64,000 bases of DNA, from positions 248,001-312,000 of the forward strand of contig NZ_JAJADR010000005.1 of the NCBI RefSeq assembly GCF_020447265.1. The letters are read 5' to 3'. Below, piece after piece: positions 43,215-51,696 of this stretch. The first letter of the stretch is position 1; each line of letters starts with the position of its first letter. Position numbers and translations under genes: made by a program. This DNA comes from Hymenobacter lucidus. Lineage in GTDB: Bacteria; Bacteroidota; Bacteroidia; Cytophagales; Hymenobacteraceae. The notes beneath the pieces are model-generated. The model was not told the origin of the DNA, made no database searches, and worked only from the letters and a program-made list of their open reading frames with translations.

Positions 43215-44807
43215 ATGAAACTACACCTTACCTCCCCGAAAGCCCTGGCGCTGGGGGTGGCGCTGCTGGCCGGCGCGTCACACAACGGTTACAGTCAGAG
43301 CGCCGAGAAGAAAACCGGCATCAGTCTCTACGGCTCCACGCTGCAGTACCACGGCGACCATGGCTCCGAGTGGTTCAAAAACGACAAGATTGAGTTCGGC
43401 GCGGGCCTGAAAATTGGCCGCTACATCACGCCGGGTATCGATCTGGGCCTGGATTTGAGCTACGGCGAAATGGCGTACTCCGCTACGCCCCCCAAAAACC
43501 TGACCCAGGTAACCAGCGGCTTCCGGGCCAACGTGGTAAACATCGGCATTCCCGTAACGCTGAAGCTGAACAACGGCTGGGCCTTGAAGGAAGACGGCTT
43601 CTTTGCTCCTTACCTGAGCCTGGCCCCTGGTATCTTCTTCGCCAGCACCGACCGGTTTAAAGCCAACGGTGGAGCCCCTGACAACCGTGACCTGTACGCT
43701 TTCGACATTCACGGTGCAGCGGGTATCCGCCTGAATTTCACGCCCGGCCTGTCGGCTTTCGTGCAAACCGGCCAGCACTACATCCTGACCGACCAGATTG
43801 ACGGCATCACGGAGAAAGGCCACATCAACGACCGTTACCTGCAGCACACTGCCGGCCTCACATTCAACTTCGGCCAGGTAGTCGACACCGATGGTGACGG
43901 CGTAGGCGACAAAAAAGACAAGTGCCCCGGCACTCCAACCGGCGTAGCCGTGGATGCCAATGGCTGCCCACTCGATGGCGACGGCGACGGTGTTCCGGAT
44001 TACCAGGATAAGTGCCCCACCGAAAAAGGCCTGGCGGCGCTGGAAGGCTGCCCCGACCGTGACGGTGACGGTGTGCGCGACGGCGACGACGCCTGCCCCG
44101 ATACCCCCGGCAAGGCTGAGCTGAAAGGCTGCCCAGATGCTGACAACGACGGCGTGATTGACTCGGCCGATAAGTGCCCCGACACCCCGGCTGGTGTAGC
44201 TGTAGATGCTACCGGCTGCCCACTCGATAAAGACGGTGACGGTGTTCCGGATTACCTCGACCGTTGCCCGAACCGTCCCGGTCCGGCTTCGAACAAAGGC
44301 TGCCCAGAAATGAAGGTGGAAGAGAAGAAGCGTCTGCAGGAAGCTACCAAGTACATCCAGTTCGAGTTCGACAAGGCGACCCTGAAGCCGATTTCGTTCC
44401 CAACCCTGAATGGTCTGGTACAAATCCTGAACGACTACCCCGACTACTCGCTGGGCATCTCGGCCCACGCCGACAACAAGGGTGATGATGCCTACAACCT
44501 GCGTCTGTCGGATGCCCGCGCCGCCTCGGCCCGCACCTACATGCTCAGCAAGGGTATTGCCGCCGACCGTATCGTGTCGCATGGCTACGGCGAAACCAAG
44601 CCGATTGCCGACAACGCTACCGAAGCCGGTCGTGCCATCAACCGCCGCGTAGAGTTCGATGTGTACCTGCCCGGTGACCCGAATCCTGCTGAGACGAAGT
44701 ATGGTGTAGCCCCCGAGATTCCTGCCGCGCCGGTGAAAGCTGCGCCAGTGAAGAAGGCCCCGGTGAAAAAAGCGCCGGTAAAGAAAGCCGCCCCGCGTCG
44801 TAAATAA
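43215..44807 (+). CDS. OmpA family outer membrane protein with thrombospondin type 3-like repeats
   Basis: A 530-residue protein: signal peptide to about residue 28, an eight-stranded-type beta-barrel (about 30-220, ending GLTFNFGQ), a run of calcium-binding TSP3-like repeats (about 223-370; DTDGDGVGDKKDKCP, DGDGDGVPDYQDKCP and four more Asp-rich repeats), and an OmpA C-terminal peptidoglycan-binding domain (about 380-490; FEFDKATL, RLSDARAASARTYMLSKGI, RVEF). The tail ends in repeated APVKK units. It anchors the outer membrane to peptidoglycan. The lysine-rich repeat tail is unusual. A strong terminator follows. Confidence 0.93.
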   Translation: MKLHLTSPKALALGVALLAGASHNGYSQSAEKKTGISLYGSTLQYHGDHGSEWFKNDKIEFGAGLKIGRYITPGIDLGLDLSYGEMAYSATPPKNLTQVTSGFRANVVNIGIPVTLKLNNGWALKEDGFFAPYLSLAPGIFFASTDRFKANGGAPDNRDLYAFDIHGAAGIRLNFTPGLSAFVQTGQHYILTDQIDGITEKGHINDRYLQHTAGLTFNFGQVVDTDGDGVGDKKDKCPGTPTGVAVDANGCPLDGDGDGVPDYQDKCPTEKGLAALEGCPDRDGDGVRDGDDACPDTPGKAELKGCPDADNDGVIDSADKCPDTPAGVAVDATGCPLDKDGDGVPDYLDRCPNRPGPASNKGCPEMKVEEKKRLQEATKYIQFEFDKATLKPISFPTLNGLVQILNDYPDYSLGISAHADNKGDDAYNLRLSDARAASARTYMLSKGIAADRIVSHGYGETKPIADNATEAGRAINRRVEFDVYLPGDPNPAETKYGVAPEIPAAPVKAAPVKKAPVKKAPVKKAAPRRK

Positions 44808-44847
44808 GCTCCCCGGTATCTGCCTCGCAGCAGATTGAGTACCTCCT

Positions 44848-44883
44848 AAAAGTGGCCAGCTCCCGTAGCTGGCCACTTTTTTT
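44848..44883. terminator. intrinsic terminator after the OmpA-family gene
   Basis: Perfect 14-bp arms (AAAAGTGGCCAGCT and its complement) around loop CCCGT, followed by TTT. Confidence 0.92.
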
Positions 44884-45002
44884 ATGCCCCTGAGGTAGAA
44901 GCTGTAGGAGGCCGACAGGATAAGCGGCAATTGTACTTTTAAGCAAAATGACTGTCGCAACCAAAGTAGCTACATTGGTAAAATCCAGCTTTGCAAAAAT
45001 GC

Positions 45003-45010
45003 TAACTTTG
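45003..45010 (+). promoter_or_regulatory. Bacteroidota -7 promoter element (TAACTTTG)
   Basis: An exact TAnnTTTG match 95 bp before the S9 peptidase start; the -33 box is not clear. Confidence 0.5.
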
Positions 45011-45104
45011 TATCGGCGGCGGAAACTACTCGCATAGCAGCTTGTGTTATCGTATCTTACGCAGCTTTTTCGGATTGCTCCCCGGAGCCCACTACAAGTT
45101 CTCT

Positions 45105-47579
45105 ATGAAATTATTGTACATTTTTGGGGCCCTGTCTTTTTGTAGTCTGGCTGGCTCGGCGCAGGATCTGCAGTACCAGACGCCGCCCAAGTCCATTGCG
45201 GCCTTGGCTGATGCACCTAGCACGCCCCGCGTAAGCGTTTCGTCGAACGGGCAATGGCTGCTACTACTCGACAACCAGGACATGCCCGGCATTGCAGATT
45301 TGTCGCAGCCGGAGCTACGCATCGGCGGGCTGCGCATCAATCCCAAGACCAACGGCCCGAGCCGGGTGAGCTACATCACCAAGCTCCGGCTCAAGCACCT
45401 GCCCGATGGCAAGGAACTGCTGGTGCAAGGCTTGCCGGCTAAAGCCCGCATCAGCGAAGTAACCTGGTCGCCAGACAACACGAAGGTGGCTTTCACGCAC
45501 ACGTCCGAGCGGCACGTGGAGCTGTGGATTCTGGATGTAGCCTCGGCCTCGGCCCGGCTGATGCCCAACCTGTTTCTGAACAACGTCTTCGGCAAGTCCT
45601 TCGAGTGGGTATCGGATAGCCAGACGCTGCTGGCCCGCGCCATCGTGGGCGGCCGCGGCGACACCCCTATTCTGAGCCCGGTGCCCATGGGCCCCACGGT
45701 GCAGGAGAATATCGGCCGCAAGGCCCCGGCCCGCACCTACCAGGATTTGCTAAAAAACCCGACCGACGAGAAGCTGTTCGAGTTTTACGCCACTGCCCAG
45801 GTGGTAAAGGTGACCGTGACGGGCCGGATGCAGCCCCTGGGTCAGCCCGGCATCGTGCAGCAGGCTTCGCCCTCGCCCAACGGCCGCTACGCCCTCATCA
45901 AAACCCGCCACCGCCCTTATTCCTATACGCTGCCCTACTCCGATTTTCCGCTGCAGGTGGATATCATGAGCATGGAAGGCCTGCTGGTGAAAACCCTGGC
46001 CGACCTGCCGCTGGCCGACAACGTACCTAGCAGCTTCGACGCCGTGCCTACCGGGCAGCGCCACCATGACTGGCGCGCCGACGCGCCCTCGACGCTGTAT
46101 TGGGTGGAAGCCCAGGACGGCGGCGACCCGAAAACCCCGGCTCTGGTGCGCGACAAGATTTTTACGCTGGCCGCCCCGTTTGAAACCGAGCCCCAGGAGC
46201 TGGCCGCCCTGCCGCTGCGCTTCCGCGACATGCACTGGGGCAATGCCAACCTGGCGCTGGTAGAAGGCTACCGCTGGGCTGACCGTAAGGAAATGACCTG
46301 GACGCTGAACCCCACCACCAAGGCCGCGCCAACCGTGCTCTTCGACCGCTCGTCGCAGGATACTTACACCAACCCCGGCACGCCCTACACCCAGCGCAAC
46401 ATCACCGGCAACGAGGTGCTGGCGACCGATGCCAAGGGCGAAACGCTGTACTTCATCGGCACTGGCGCATCGCCGGAAGGCGACCGGCCCTTCGTGGACG
46501 AGCTGGATGTAGCGTCCAAGAAAAGTACCCGCTGGTGGCGTTCCGAAGCCCCGTATTACGAAGTACCCGTCACGATTCTGGACCTCAACAAGCGCCACCT
46601 GCTCACCCGGCGCGAGTCGCAGCAGGAAACGCCGAACTACTACCTACGCGAGGTGAAAAGCGCCAAGCTGACGGCCCTGACCAAGTTTGTGAATCCTTAC
46701 GCAGCCGTGGGCAACCTCACCAAGCAGGTACTCAAGTACAAGCGCGCCGACGGAGTTGACCTGACTGCTAACCTGTATCTGCCCTACGGCTACAAGAAAG
46801 AGGACGGCCCGCTGCCCACCTTGATGGAAGCTTACCCGGTCGAGTTTAAGAACAAGGCCAACGCCGGCCAGGTGAAAGGCTCGCCCTACGCCTTCACGCG
46901 CCTGAGCTGGGGCTCGCCCATTTACTGGGTTACACAGGGCTACGCCGTACTGCAGGGTACCAGCATTCCGATTGTGGGCGAAGGCACCAAAGAGCCCAAC
47001 GACACCTACGTGGAGCAGCTGACGGCCAGCGCTAAAGCCGCCATCGACGAAGGCGCCCGCCTGGGCGTGGTTGACCGGAAGCGGGTGGCTGTAATGGGCC
47101 ATTCCTACGGCGCATTTATGACGGCCAACCTGTTGGCCCACACCGATTTGTTCCGGGCCGGCATTGCCCGCAGCGGCGCCTACAACCGTACGCTCACACC
47201 CTTTGGCTTCCAGGCCGAGGAGCGCACGTATTGGGAAGCGCCGGAAGTGTACAACCAGATGTCGCCCTTCACTTACGCCGATAAGATCAAGACGCCGCTG
47301 TTACTCATTCACGGCGAGGCCGACAACAACTCGGGCACTTTCCCGCTGCAGAGTGAGCGGTTCTACAACGCCCTGAAAGGCCACGGCGCCACCGTGCGCT
47401 ACGTGGTGCTGCCCTTCGAGGCCCACGGCTATTCCGCCCGCGAGTCCATCATGCACACGCTCTGGGAAATGAACACCTGGCTCGAAAAGTACGTGAAGAC
47501 GCCCACCGCTGCAGCGCCGGCCACGCCGGCCGTTCCCGCCGACCAGAGTGCCGTAGAGACGAAGGCAGGCGGCAACTAG
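45105..47579 (+). CDS. S9 family prolyl oligopeptidase-like peptidase
   Basis: An 824-residue secreted serine peptidase with signal peptide (MKLLYIFGALSFCSLAGSAQ), a beta-propeller (about 40-540) and an alpha/beta hydrolase domain (about 560-800). Catalytic triad: Ser667 (GHSYGAFM), Asp740 (HGEADNNSG) and His774 (EAHGYSA). It cleaves short peptides, probably in the periplasm; the layout fits the Bacteroidota glutamyl-endopeptidase-like S9D/DPP group, though specificity cannot be read. The C-terminus has an Ala/Pro-rich tail (TPTAAAPATPAVPA). ATG 45105 is chosen over the open upstream frame from 45042. Confidence 0.92.
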   Translation: MKLLYIFGALSFCSLAGSAQDLQYQTPPKSIAALADAPSTPRVSVSSNGQWLLLLDNQDMPGIADLSQPELRIGGLRINPKTNGPSRVSYITKLRLKHLPDGKELLVQGLPAKARISEVTWSPDNTKVAFTHTSERHVELWILDVASASARLMPNLFLNNVFGKSFEWVSDSQTLLARAIVGGRGDTPILSPVPMGPTVQENIGRKAPARTYQDLLKNPTDEKLFEFYATAQVVKVTVTGRMQPLGQPGIVQQASPSPNGRYALIKTRHRPYSYTLPYSDFPLQVDIMSMEGLLVKTLADLPLADNVPSSFDAVPTGQRHHDWRADAPSTLYWVEAQDGGDPKTPALVRDKIFTLAAPFETEPQELAALPLRFRDMHWGNANLALVEGYRWADRKEMTWTLNPTTKAAPTVLFDRSSQDTYTNPGTPYTQRNITGNEVLATDAKGETLYFIGTGASPEGDRPFVDELDVASKKSTRWWRSEAPYYEVPVTILDLNKRHLLTRRESQQETPNYYLREVKSAKLTALTKFVNPYAAVGNLTKQVLKYKRADGVDLTANLYLPYGYKKEDGPLPTLMEAYPVEFKNKANAGQVKGSPYAFTRLSWGSPIYWVTQGYAVLQGTSIPIVGEGTKEPNDTYVEQLTASAKAAIDEGARLGVVDRKRVAVMGHSYGAFMTANLLAHTDLFRAGIARSGAYNRTLTPFGFQAEERTYWEAPEVYNQMSPFTYADKIKTPLLLIHGEADNNSGTFPLQSERFYNALKGHGATVRYVVLPFEAHGYSARESIMHTLWEMNTWLEKYVKTPTAAAPATPAVPADQSAVETKAGGN

Positions 47580-47607
47580 TACCGATTCACCGTGCGGACT
47601 TAGTGTC

Positions 47608-47645
47608 AAAAGGCCCCGTTCTTTACTGAACGGGGCCTTTTTTTG
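47608..47645. terminator. bidirectional terminator between the S9 peptidase and DUF72 genes
   Basis: AAAAGGCCCCGTT pairs with AACGGGGCCTTTT (loop CTTTACTG) followed by TTTT; the A-rich left side serves the convergent minus-strand gene. Confidence 0.93.
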
Positions 47646-47651
47646 GTGTCT

Positions 47652-48386
47652 TTACTGAGGCCCCACGCGCAGGTAGCCGCGTAGCTGCAGGCCATTGCGA
47701 ATAGCGGAGGCGTCGATATCGTTGTTGAAGTAGATGAAAGCTTGCTGCACGCCGGACTCCTGCGCGATGCTATCGGCCAGCTGCTCCAGCTCGGCTTCGG
47801 CATACGGCGACTTGTAGAGCTCGGGCACGCCGTGCAGCCGGTAGTAGAGCACAGGCGTGTTGGCAATAACAGCCGGGGGCAAGGCTGGGTGGCTCTGCCC
47901 GCAGAAGCTGATGCGGTGGCGGCTTAGCTCCTGGAATACCTCTTCATGCCACCAGCTCGGATGCCGAAACTCCACCACGTTGGTAAACCCCGGTTCGAGG
48001 CTTTCCACAATTCGGTGCAGCCGCTCCTGGGAATAGGCCGTGCGGGGCGGCAACTGAAACAGCACCGGCCCGAGCTTTTCGCGCAGCCCTTCGCGCAGAG
48101 TGCCGTAAAAATCGGCGAGCAGCGGGGCGCAGTCGTTGAACTGCTTATAGTGGGTTATCAGCCGGGGCGCTTTCACCGAAAAGCAGAAGTCGGCGGGGCT
48201 GATGGCATACCAGTTTTCGACGAAGGAGAGCTGGGGAAACCGGTAGAAGGTCACGTTCAGCTCCAGCGTGTTGAAGTGTTGGCTGTAAAACTCGAACCAG
48301 CGGCGCTGGGGCAGCTTTTCGGGGTAAAACGCCCCGCGCCAATGCCGGTAATGAAAGCCGGAGCAACCGATATACCAGAAATTCAT
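47652..48386 (-). CDS. DUF72 domain-containing protein, first copy
   Basis: A 244-residue protein of the DUF72 (YecE-like) family, a TIM-barrel of unknown function. Typical segments: YIGCSGFHYRHWRGAFYPEKLPQRRWFEFYSQHFNTLELN, FSVKAPRLITHYKQF, VVEFRHPSWW, YYRLHGVPELYKSPY and a C-terminal FNNDI. Cytoplasmic. A close paralogue lies at 50221 on the same strand; two other genes separate them. Confidence 0.9.
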   Translation of the reverse strand: MNFWYIGCSGFHYRHWRGAFYPEKLPQRRWFEFYSQHFNTLELNVTFYRFPQLSFVENWYAISPADFCFSVKAPRLITHYKQFNDCAPLLADFYGTLREGLREKLGPVLFQLPPRTAYSQERLHRIVESLEPGFTNVVEFRHPSWWHEEVFQELSRHRISFCGQSHPALPPAVIANTPVLYYRLHGVPELYKSPYAEAELEQLADSIAQESGVQQAFIYFNNDIDASAIRNGLQLRGYLRVGPQ

Positions 48387-48516
48387 ACGCAGAATACGGT
48401 TAAGAAAGCCCGGAAATTTATACGCATACCAGGCCGAAAAGCTTACCGCAACCCTGCGCGGCCCAGCTTCGTTTCAAGCTCATAGTTCTATTGCATCACC
48501 TTTAAATTCAAACGTC

Positions 48517-48804
48517 ATGAAAACGTTCAAGATATATCTGACCATGCTGCTGGCTGTATTTATGCTCGGCAGCACCTTCACCGAAGCCCAGGCCCAGACT
48601 GAACCCAAGAAAGGCTGGAGTAAAAAAGCCAAAGGTGCAGCTATTGGCGGCGGCGCGGGCGTAGTAGGTGGTGCCGTAGTAGGTGGCACGAAAGGCGCGG
48701 TAATCGGGGGCGTGGCCGGAGCCGCAGCTGGTGGCCTGATTGGTCGCAAGAAGGACAAGAAGAAAGACCCGGTTCGGCACGCCGAATACACCAAGAAAGA
48801 CTAG
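48517..48804 (+). CDS. small exported glycine-zipper protein
   Basis: A 95-residue protein: signal peptide (MKTFKIYLTMLLAVFMLGSTFTEAQAQ), a lysine-rich stretch, and a glycine zipper (about 41-75; GAAIGGGAGVVGGAVVGGTKGAVIGGVAGAAAGG is a G-x-x-x-G ladder) ending in a basic tail. Such proteins insert in membranes and are common in Bacteroidota (YMGG-like). Function unknown. A terminator follows at 48836. Confidence 0.8.
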   Translation: MKTFKIYLTMLLAVFMLGSTFTEAQAQTEPKKGWSKKAKGAAIGGGAGVVGGAVVGGTKGAVIGGVAGAAAGGLIGRKKDKKKDPVRHAEYTKKD

Positions 48805-48835
48805 CTACAGCGACTCACCTGTTGGTTAGCAACAC

Positions 48836-48873
48836 AAAAAAGGCCCCGGATGCACACGTCCGGGGCCTTTTTT
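48836..48873. terminator. bidirectional terminator
   Basis: Perfect 15-bp arms (AAAAAAGGCCCCGGA and its complement) around an 8-nt loop, between the convergent glycine-zipper and esterase genes. Confidence 0.93.
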
Positions 48874-48898
48874 GTGCTATACTGAGCCCGACGAGCCG

Positions 48899-50074
48899 TT
48901 ACGGCTTCACTACTTTCTGATACTGGCTACCGCCCTCAGTATCGAGGCGCAGCAGATACACACCGCTGCGCCAGGTGCTGGTCGAAACTCGCAGGGCGCC
49001 GTCGGCCGTGGGGGTGGCCGGCACGCGCACTGCTCTGCCCAGCGCATCGGTAGCGGTAAGCTGCGCGGACCGCAACTTGCGGCTGCCGGCCCGCACCATC
49101 AACTCGTCGGTGGCCGGATTGGGGTACACGGTAATTTCCGACTCAGCCCCGGCTTTGGCAGTGCCCAGCGGGGTGCTGAGCTGACTGAGCCGGTAGCGTC
49201 GCAAAAAGCGCCACACTTCCCGGCTGGCGCTGATATCCTGGTTGGTGACGCCAATGCTGACGGCCGCACCCGGCCAGGTGTGCCCGCCCCCAATGATTTT
49301 GAAGTGCTCAACCACGCTACCGTTGCGGCCGCCACCGTACACGTAGCGCTCGGCCGTGCTGCCGTCGGCGGTGTTGGTGTTGGGCACGGCCGTAAACGCC
49401 GGTGTAGGAGAGCAGCCGTTGAAACGCACCCAATAGTCGACCACCGCCGGCACGGGAATAAACAGGATGTTGCCGGTGTAAGGCACGGTGCCATCGGCGG
49501 TGCCGTGAATTTCGATGACGGGCACCGGGTGCTGGGGCGTGCAGGCATTTTGGCGGCTTTGCACCATGCTGCCCGTTACTGAGCCGATGGCCGCCACCCG
49601 GTTGCTGAGTTTGCAGGCCAGCTCGTAGCTCATGAAGCCGCCGTTGCTCATGCCGGTACTGTATACCCGGTCGGCGTCGATATTGTAGCGGCTTTGCAGA
49701 TTGGTGAGCAGCTCGGAGAGAAAAGCCGCGTCGTCGACGCCGGAGCCGGGGGCTACAAACGTGTTCCAGAAGCGGCTGCCGGTGCCGTCAATAGTGCCGT
49801 TGGGATGCACAATGAGGAAGTTGGCCGTGTCGGCAATGGGCCGGAAGTCGCCGTAGAACTCCTGCTCCAGATTGTTGGAGCCGTAGCCGTGCAGATTGAA
49901 CAACAGCGGTACAGCCTTGCTCGGCGAGTAAGCCGCCGGCACGTACACACGGTATTCGCGCGTAATGCCGCCACTGACGATAGTGCCCGTCACGGTGGTT
50001 TGGGCCTGACTGGTTTCGGGCTGCAGGGTAAGCATCCCCAATAAGAATGCTGCGGAGTAAAGCTGCTTTTTCAT
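48899..50074 (-). CDS. secreted PHB-depolymerase-family esterase with T9SS tail
   Basis: A 391-residue protein: signal peptide (MKKQLYSAAFLLGMLTLQPETSQAQ), an esterase domain of the LpqC/PHB depolymerase family (about 27-300) and a T9SS tail (about 315-391; YPNPATDELMVRAGS, GVYLLRLDTEGG). The catalytic Ser143 is in GMSNGGFM; the acid and histidine are near HGTADGTVPY and GGGHTWPG. Relatives include feruloyl and acetyl esterases acting on plant polysaccharides as well as polyester depolymerases; the true substrate is uncertain. ATG 50074 starts the signal peptide. Confidence 0.88.
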   Translation of the reverse strand: MKKQLYSAAFLLGMLTLQPETSQAQTTVTGTIVSGGITREYRVYVPAAYSPSKAVPLLFNLHGYGSNNLEQEFYGDFRPIADTANFLIVHPNGTIDGTGSRFWNTFVAPGSGVDDAAFLSELLTNLQSRYNIDADRVYSTGMSNGGFMSYELACKLSNRVAAIGSVTGSMVQSRQNACTPQHPVPVIEIHGTADGTVPYTGNILFIPVPAVVDYWVRFNGCSPTPAFTAVPNTNTADGSTAERYVYGGGRNGSVVEHFKIIGGGHTWPGAAVSIGVTNQDISASREVWRFLRRYRLSQLSTPLGTAKAGAESEITVYPNPATDELMVRAGSRKLRSAQLTATDALGRAVRVPATPTADGALRVSTSTWRSGVYLLRLDTEGGSQYQKVVKP

Positions 50075-50220
50075 CTGGATAAAGCTGTTTTCAAAAGCTG
50101 GAGGAGTAGCGGAAGCAAGGCACCGCACGAGCTGACGTTGTTTATTCGGTCGTCCTTCATCTGGCGTACGCCCTACAAAGGCTGACAGACGCGAGGCATA
50201 CCACCACTCCTGCTCTACGC

Positions 50221-50955
50221 TTACTTGCCTCCTAGCAGTTGCTGCATCTTCTGCGCGTCGCCGACTCCCACGCCGCCGATGCCATTGTTGAAGTACAGAT
50301 ACACCTGCTGCAGGTTGGGAAGGACCGCAATTTCGTCGGCAATGCGCTGCAGGAATTCCACGCTGTACTCCGACTTATACAGCTCCGGCACGCCGTGGAA
50401 ACGGTAGTAGAGCAGGTTGGTAGTCGCCACGGCCTCGTCGGGTAGCGGCATGGGGTGGCTTTGGCCCACGAAGGAAATCTTGTGCCGACTCAACTGCTGA
50501 AACACCTCCCCTTCCCACCAGCTCGGGTGCCGAAACTCCACCACGTTGTCGAAAGCCGGGTCCAGGTTATCCACGAGGCGCTGAAACAGCTCGTCGGTGT
50601 AGGCAGCCTTGGGCGGCAGCTGAAACAGCACCGGTCCGAGCTTGTCCTGCAGTCCTTCCCGGATGGTGGCGTAGAACTCGGCCAGAATCGGCTCGGCCTC
50701 GGCGTTGAACTTCTTGTAGTGCGTCACCTGCCGTGGGGCCTTCACGGCAAACCGGAACTCGGGCGGACTCTGCTGGTAGAGCTTCTCGAAGAAGCTCAGC
50801 TCCGGCATCCGGTAGAAGGTCACGTTCAGCTCCAGGGTGTTGAAGTGGGTACAGTAGTATTCAAACCACTTGCGCGGCGGCACGTCGGGCGGGTAAAACA
50901 CGCCTTTCCAGTCGCGGAAGGAAAAGCCGGAGCAGCCGATGTAGGGAGCGGGCAT
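50221..50955 (-). CDS. DUF72 domain-containing protein, second copy
   Basis: A 244-residue DUF72 protein closely similar to the one at 47652 (shared CSGF..R.W.G.FYP, HFNTLELNVTFYR, VVEFRHPSWW, GQSHP and YYR.HGVPELYKS). It was probably produced by duplication; a glycine-zipper gene and an esterase gene now lie between the copies. It ends with a Gly-rich C-terminus (FNNGIGGVGVGD) where the first copy has a different sequence. Function unknown. Confidence 0.9.
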   Translation of the reverse strand: MPAPYIGCSGFSFRDWKGVFYPPDVPPRKWFEYYCTHFNTLELNVTFYRMPELSFFEKLYQQSPPEFRFAVKAPRQVTHYKKFNAEAEPILAEFYATIREGLQDKLGPVLFQLPPKAAYTDELFQRLVDNLDPAFDNVVEFRHPSWWEGEVFQQLSRHKISFVGQSHPMPLPDEAVATTNLLYYRFHGVPELYKSEYSVEFLQRIADEIAVLPNLQQVYLYFNNGIGGVGVGDAQKMQQLLGGK

Positions 50956-51018
50956 ACAGTATAGCTTGGGTGGAAATGGCTTCTACGCAAGATGATGCTA
51001 GTTTGCACCACCATTTTT

Positions 51019-51106
51019 GTAGACTATTATGGAAAAATCATAAAATAGTCTACGGACCGTTGTATCGTTTGTGTAGACTATTGTGTAGGTTTTCAGAAAT
51101 AGCCTA
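51019..51106. repeat. cluster of inverted GTAGACTATT-type repeats
   Basis: GTAGACTATT (51019-51028) faces AATAGTCTAC (51044-51053); GTAGACTATT recurs at 51073-51082 and faces AATAGCCTAC (51097-51106). Spacers are 15 and 14 nt. The region is AT-rich for this window. It lies upstream of the minus-strand DUF72 gene at 50955 and also upstream of the plus-strand small decayed gene at 51309. The rest of 50956-51308 shows no gene; a CCTAG...CTAGG repeat at about 51213-51230 is the only other motif. Confidence 0.7.
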
Positions 51107-51308
51107 CAAAGTATCAATGAACAACAGACACTAGTGGCTGGCCTCTGCTTCTCAGCCTTATATCTATTTTAAGACACTGCGCGACATACAACAGCAGTAG
51201 TGCTCCTTGTACCCTAGGAACCGCGCTAGGTGTTACCTTGTCATTAACTTGCTCCGCAACCCGGCGACTTCAACTCAGCAAAACCACGTTACTTTCCCCT
51301 ATCCCAGT

Positions 51309-51599
51309 ATGGAGCGTTATACCAGCTTTCAGGAGTTAAAGGCTGCCGAAGAATAGGCTGAAGTCTCGGAGCATAGCAACCCCGAGGCGGAAGAGAGGGT
51401 TATGGCGTTTTTTGCGGTCTTGCAAGAGTCGATGAAGACAACAAACCAGGCAACGAATAAAACCGATGATTGAGTCACCTGAAATTCAGTTGATATTAGC
51501 TTCTATGAATCTGAAAATTGGATTACTGAACAAAGGCCAAACGGCACAAGCTCATACAGAGGCGAGTTGAAGCTACTTTTGGAACGAACTGTTAAATAA
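51309..51599 (+). pseudogene. decayed small gene with in-frame stops
   Basis: The frame starting at ATG 51309 reads MERYTSFQELKAAEE, hits TAG at 51354, then continues protein-like (AEVSEHSNPEAEERVMAFF...) to TGA 51471, with a second TGA at 51480, and stays open with NSVDISFYESENWITEQ-like sequence until TAA 51597. The pieces lie in one frame, suggesting a small gene (about 95 codons) broken by point mutations, or two small genes. An alternative 34-codon frame (ATG 51466 to TGA 51570) overlaps it. I recognise no family with certainty; short N-terminal 'YTSFQELK' proteins seem common near toxin-antitoxin-like genes in this group, but that is memory only. Confidence 0.45.
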
Positions 51600-51624
51600 C
51601 CAGTAGCTAGGCGCATTCGTCCAT

Positions 51625-51683
51625 AAGCATTAACAGCAACGCCCCGAAACCACTCAGGTTCCGGGGCGTTGCTGTTAATGCTT
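51625..51683. other. very long intergenic hairpin
   Basis: Perfect 22-bp arms (51625-51646 and 51662-51683) extend inward with one mismatch to give a stem of about 27 bp around a loop of about 5 nt. It lies just after the decayed gene and 14 bp beyond the end of the paoC gene. No T run follows on either strand, so it is an unusual terminator at best. Confidence 0.8.
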
Positions 51684-51696
51684 CGGCAGCACGCAG

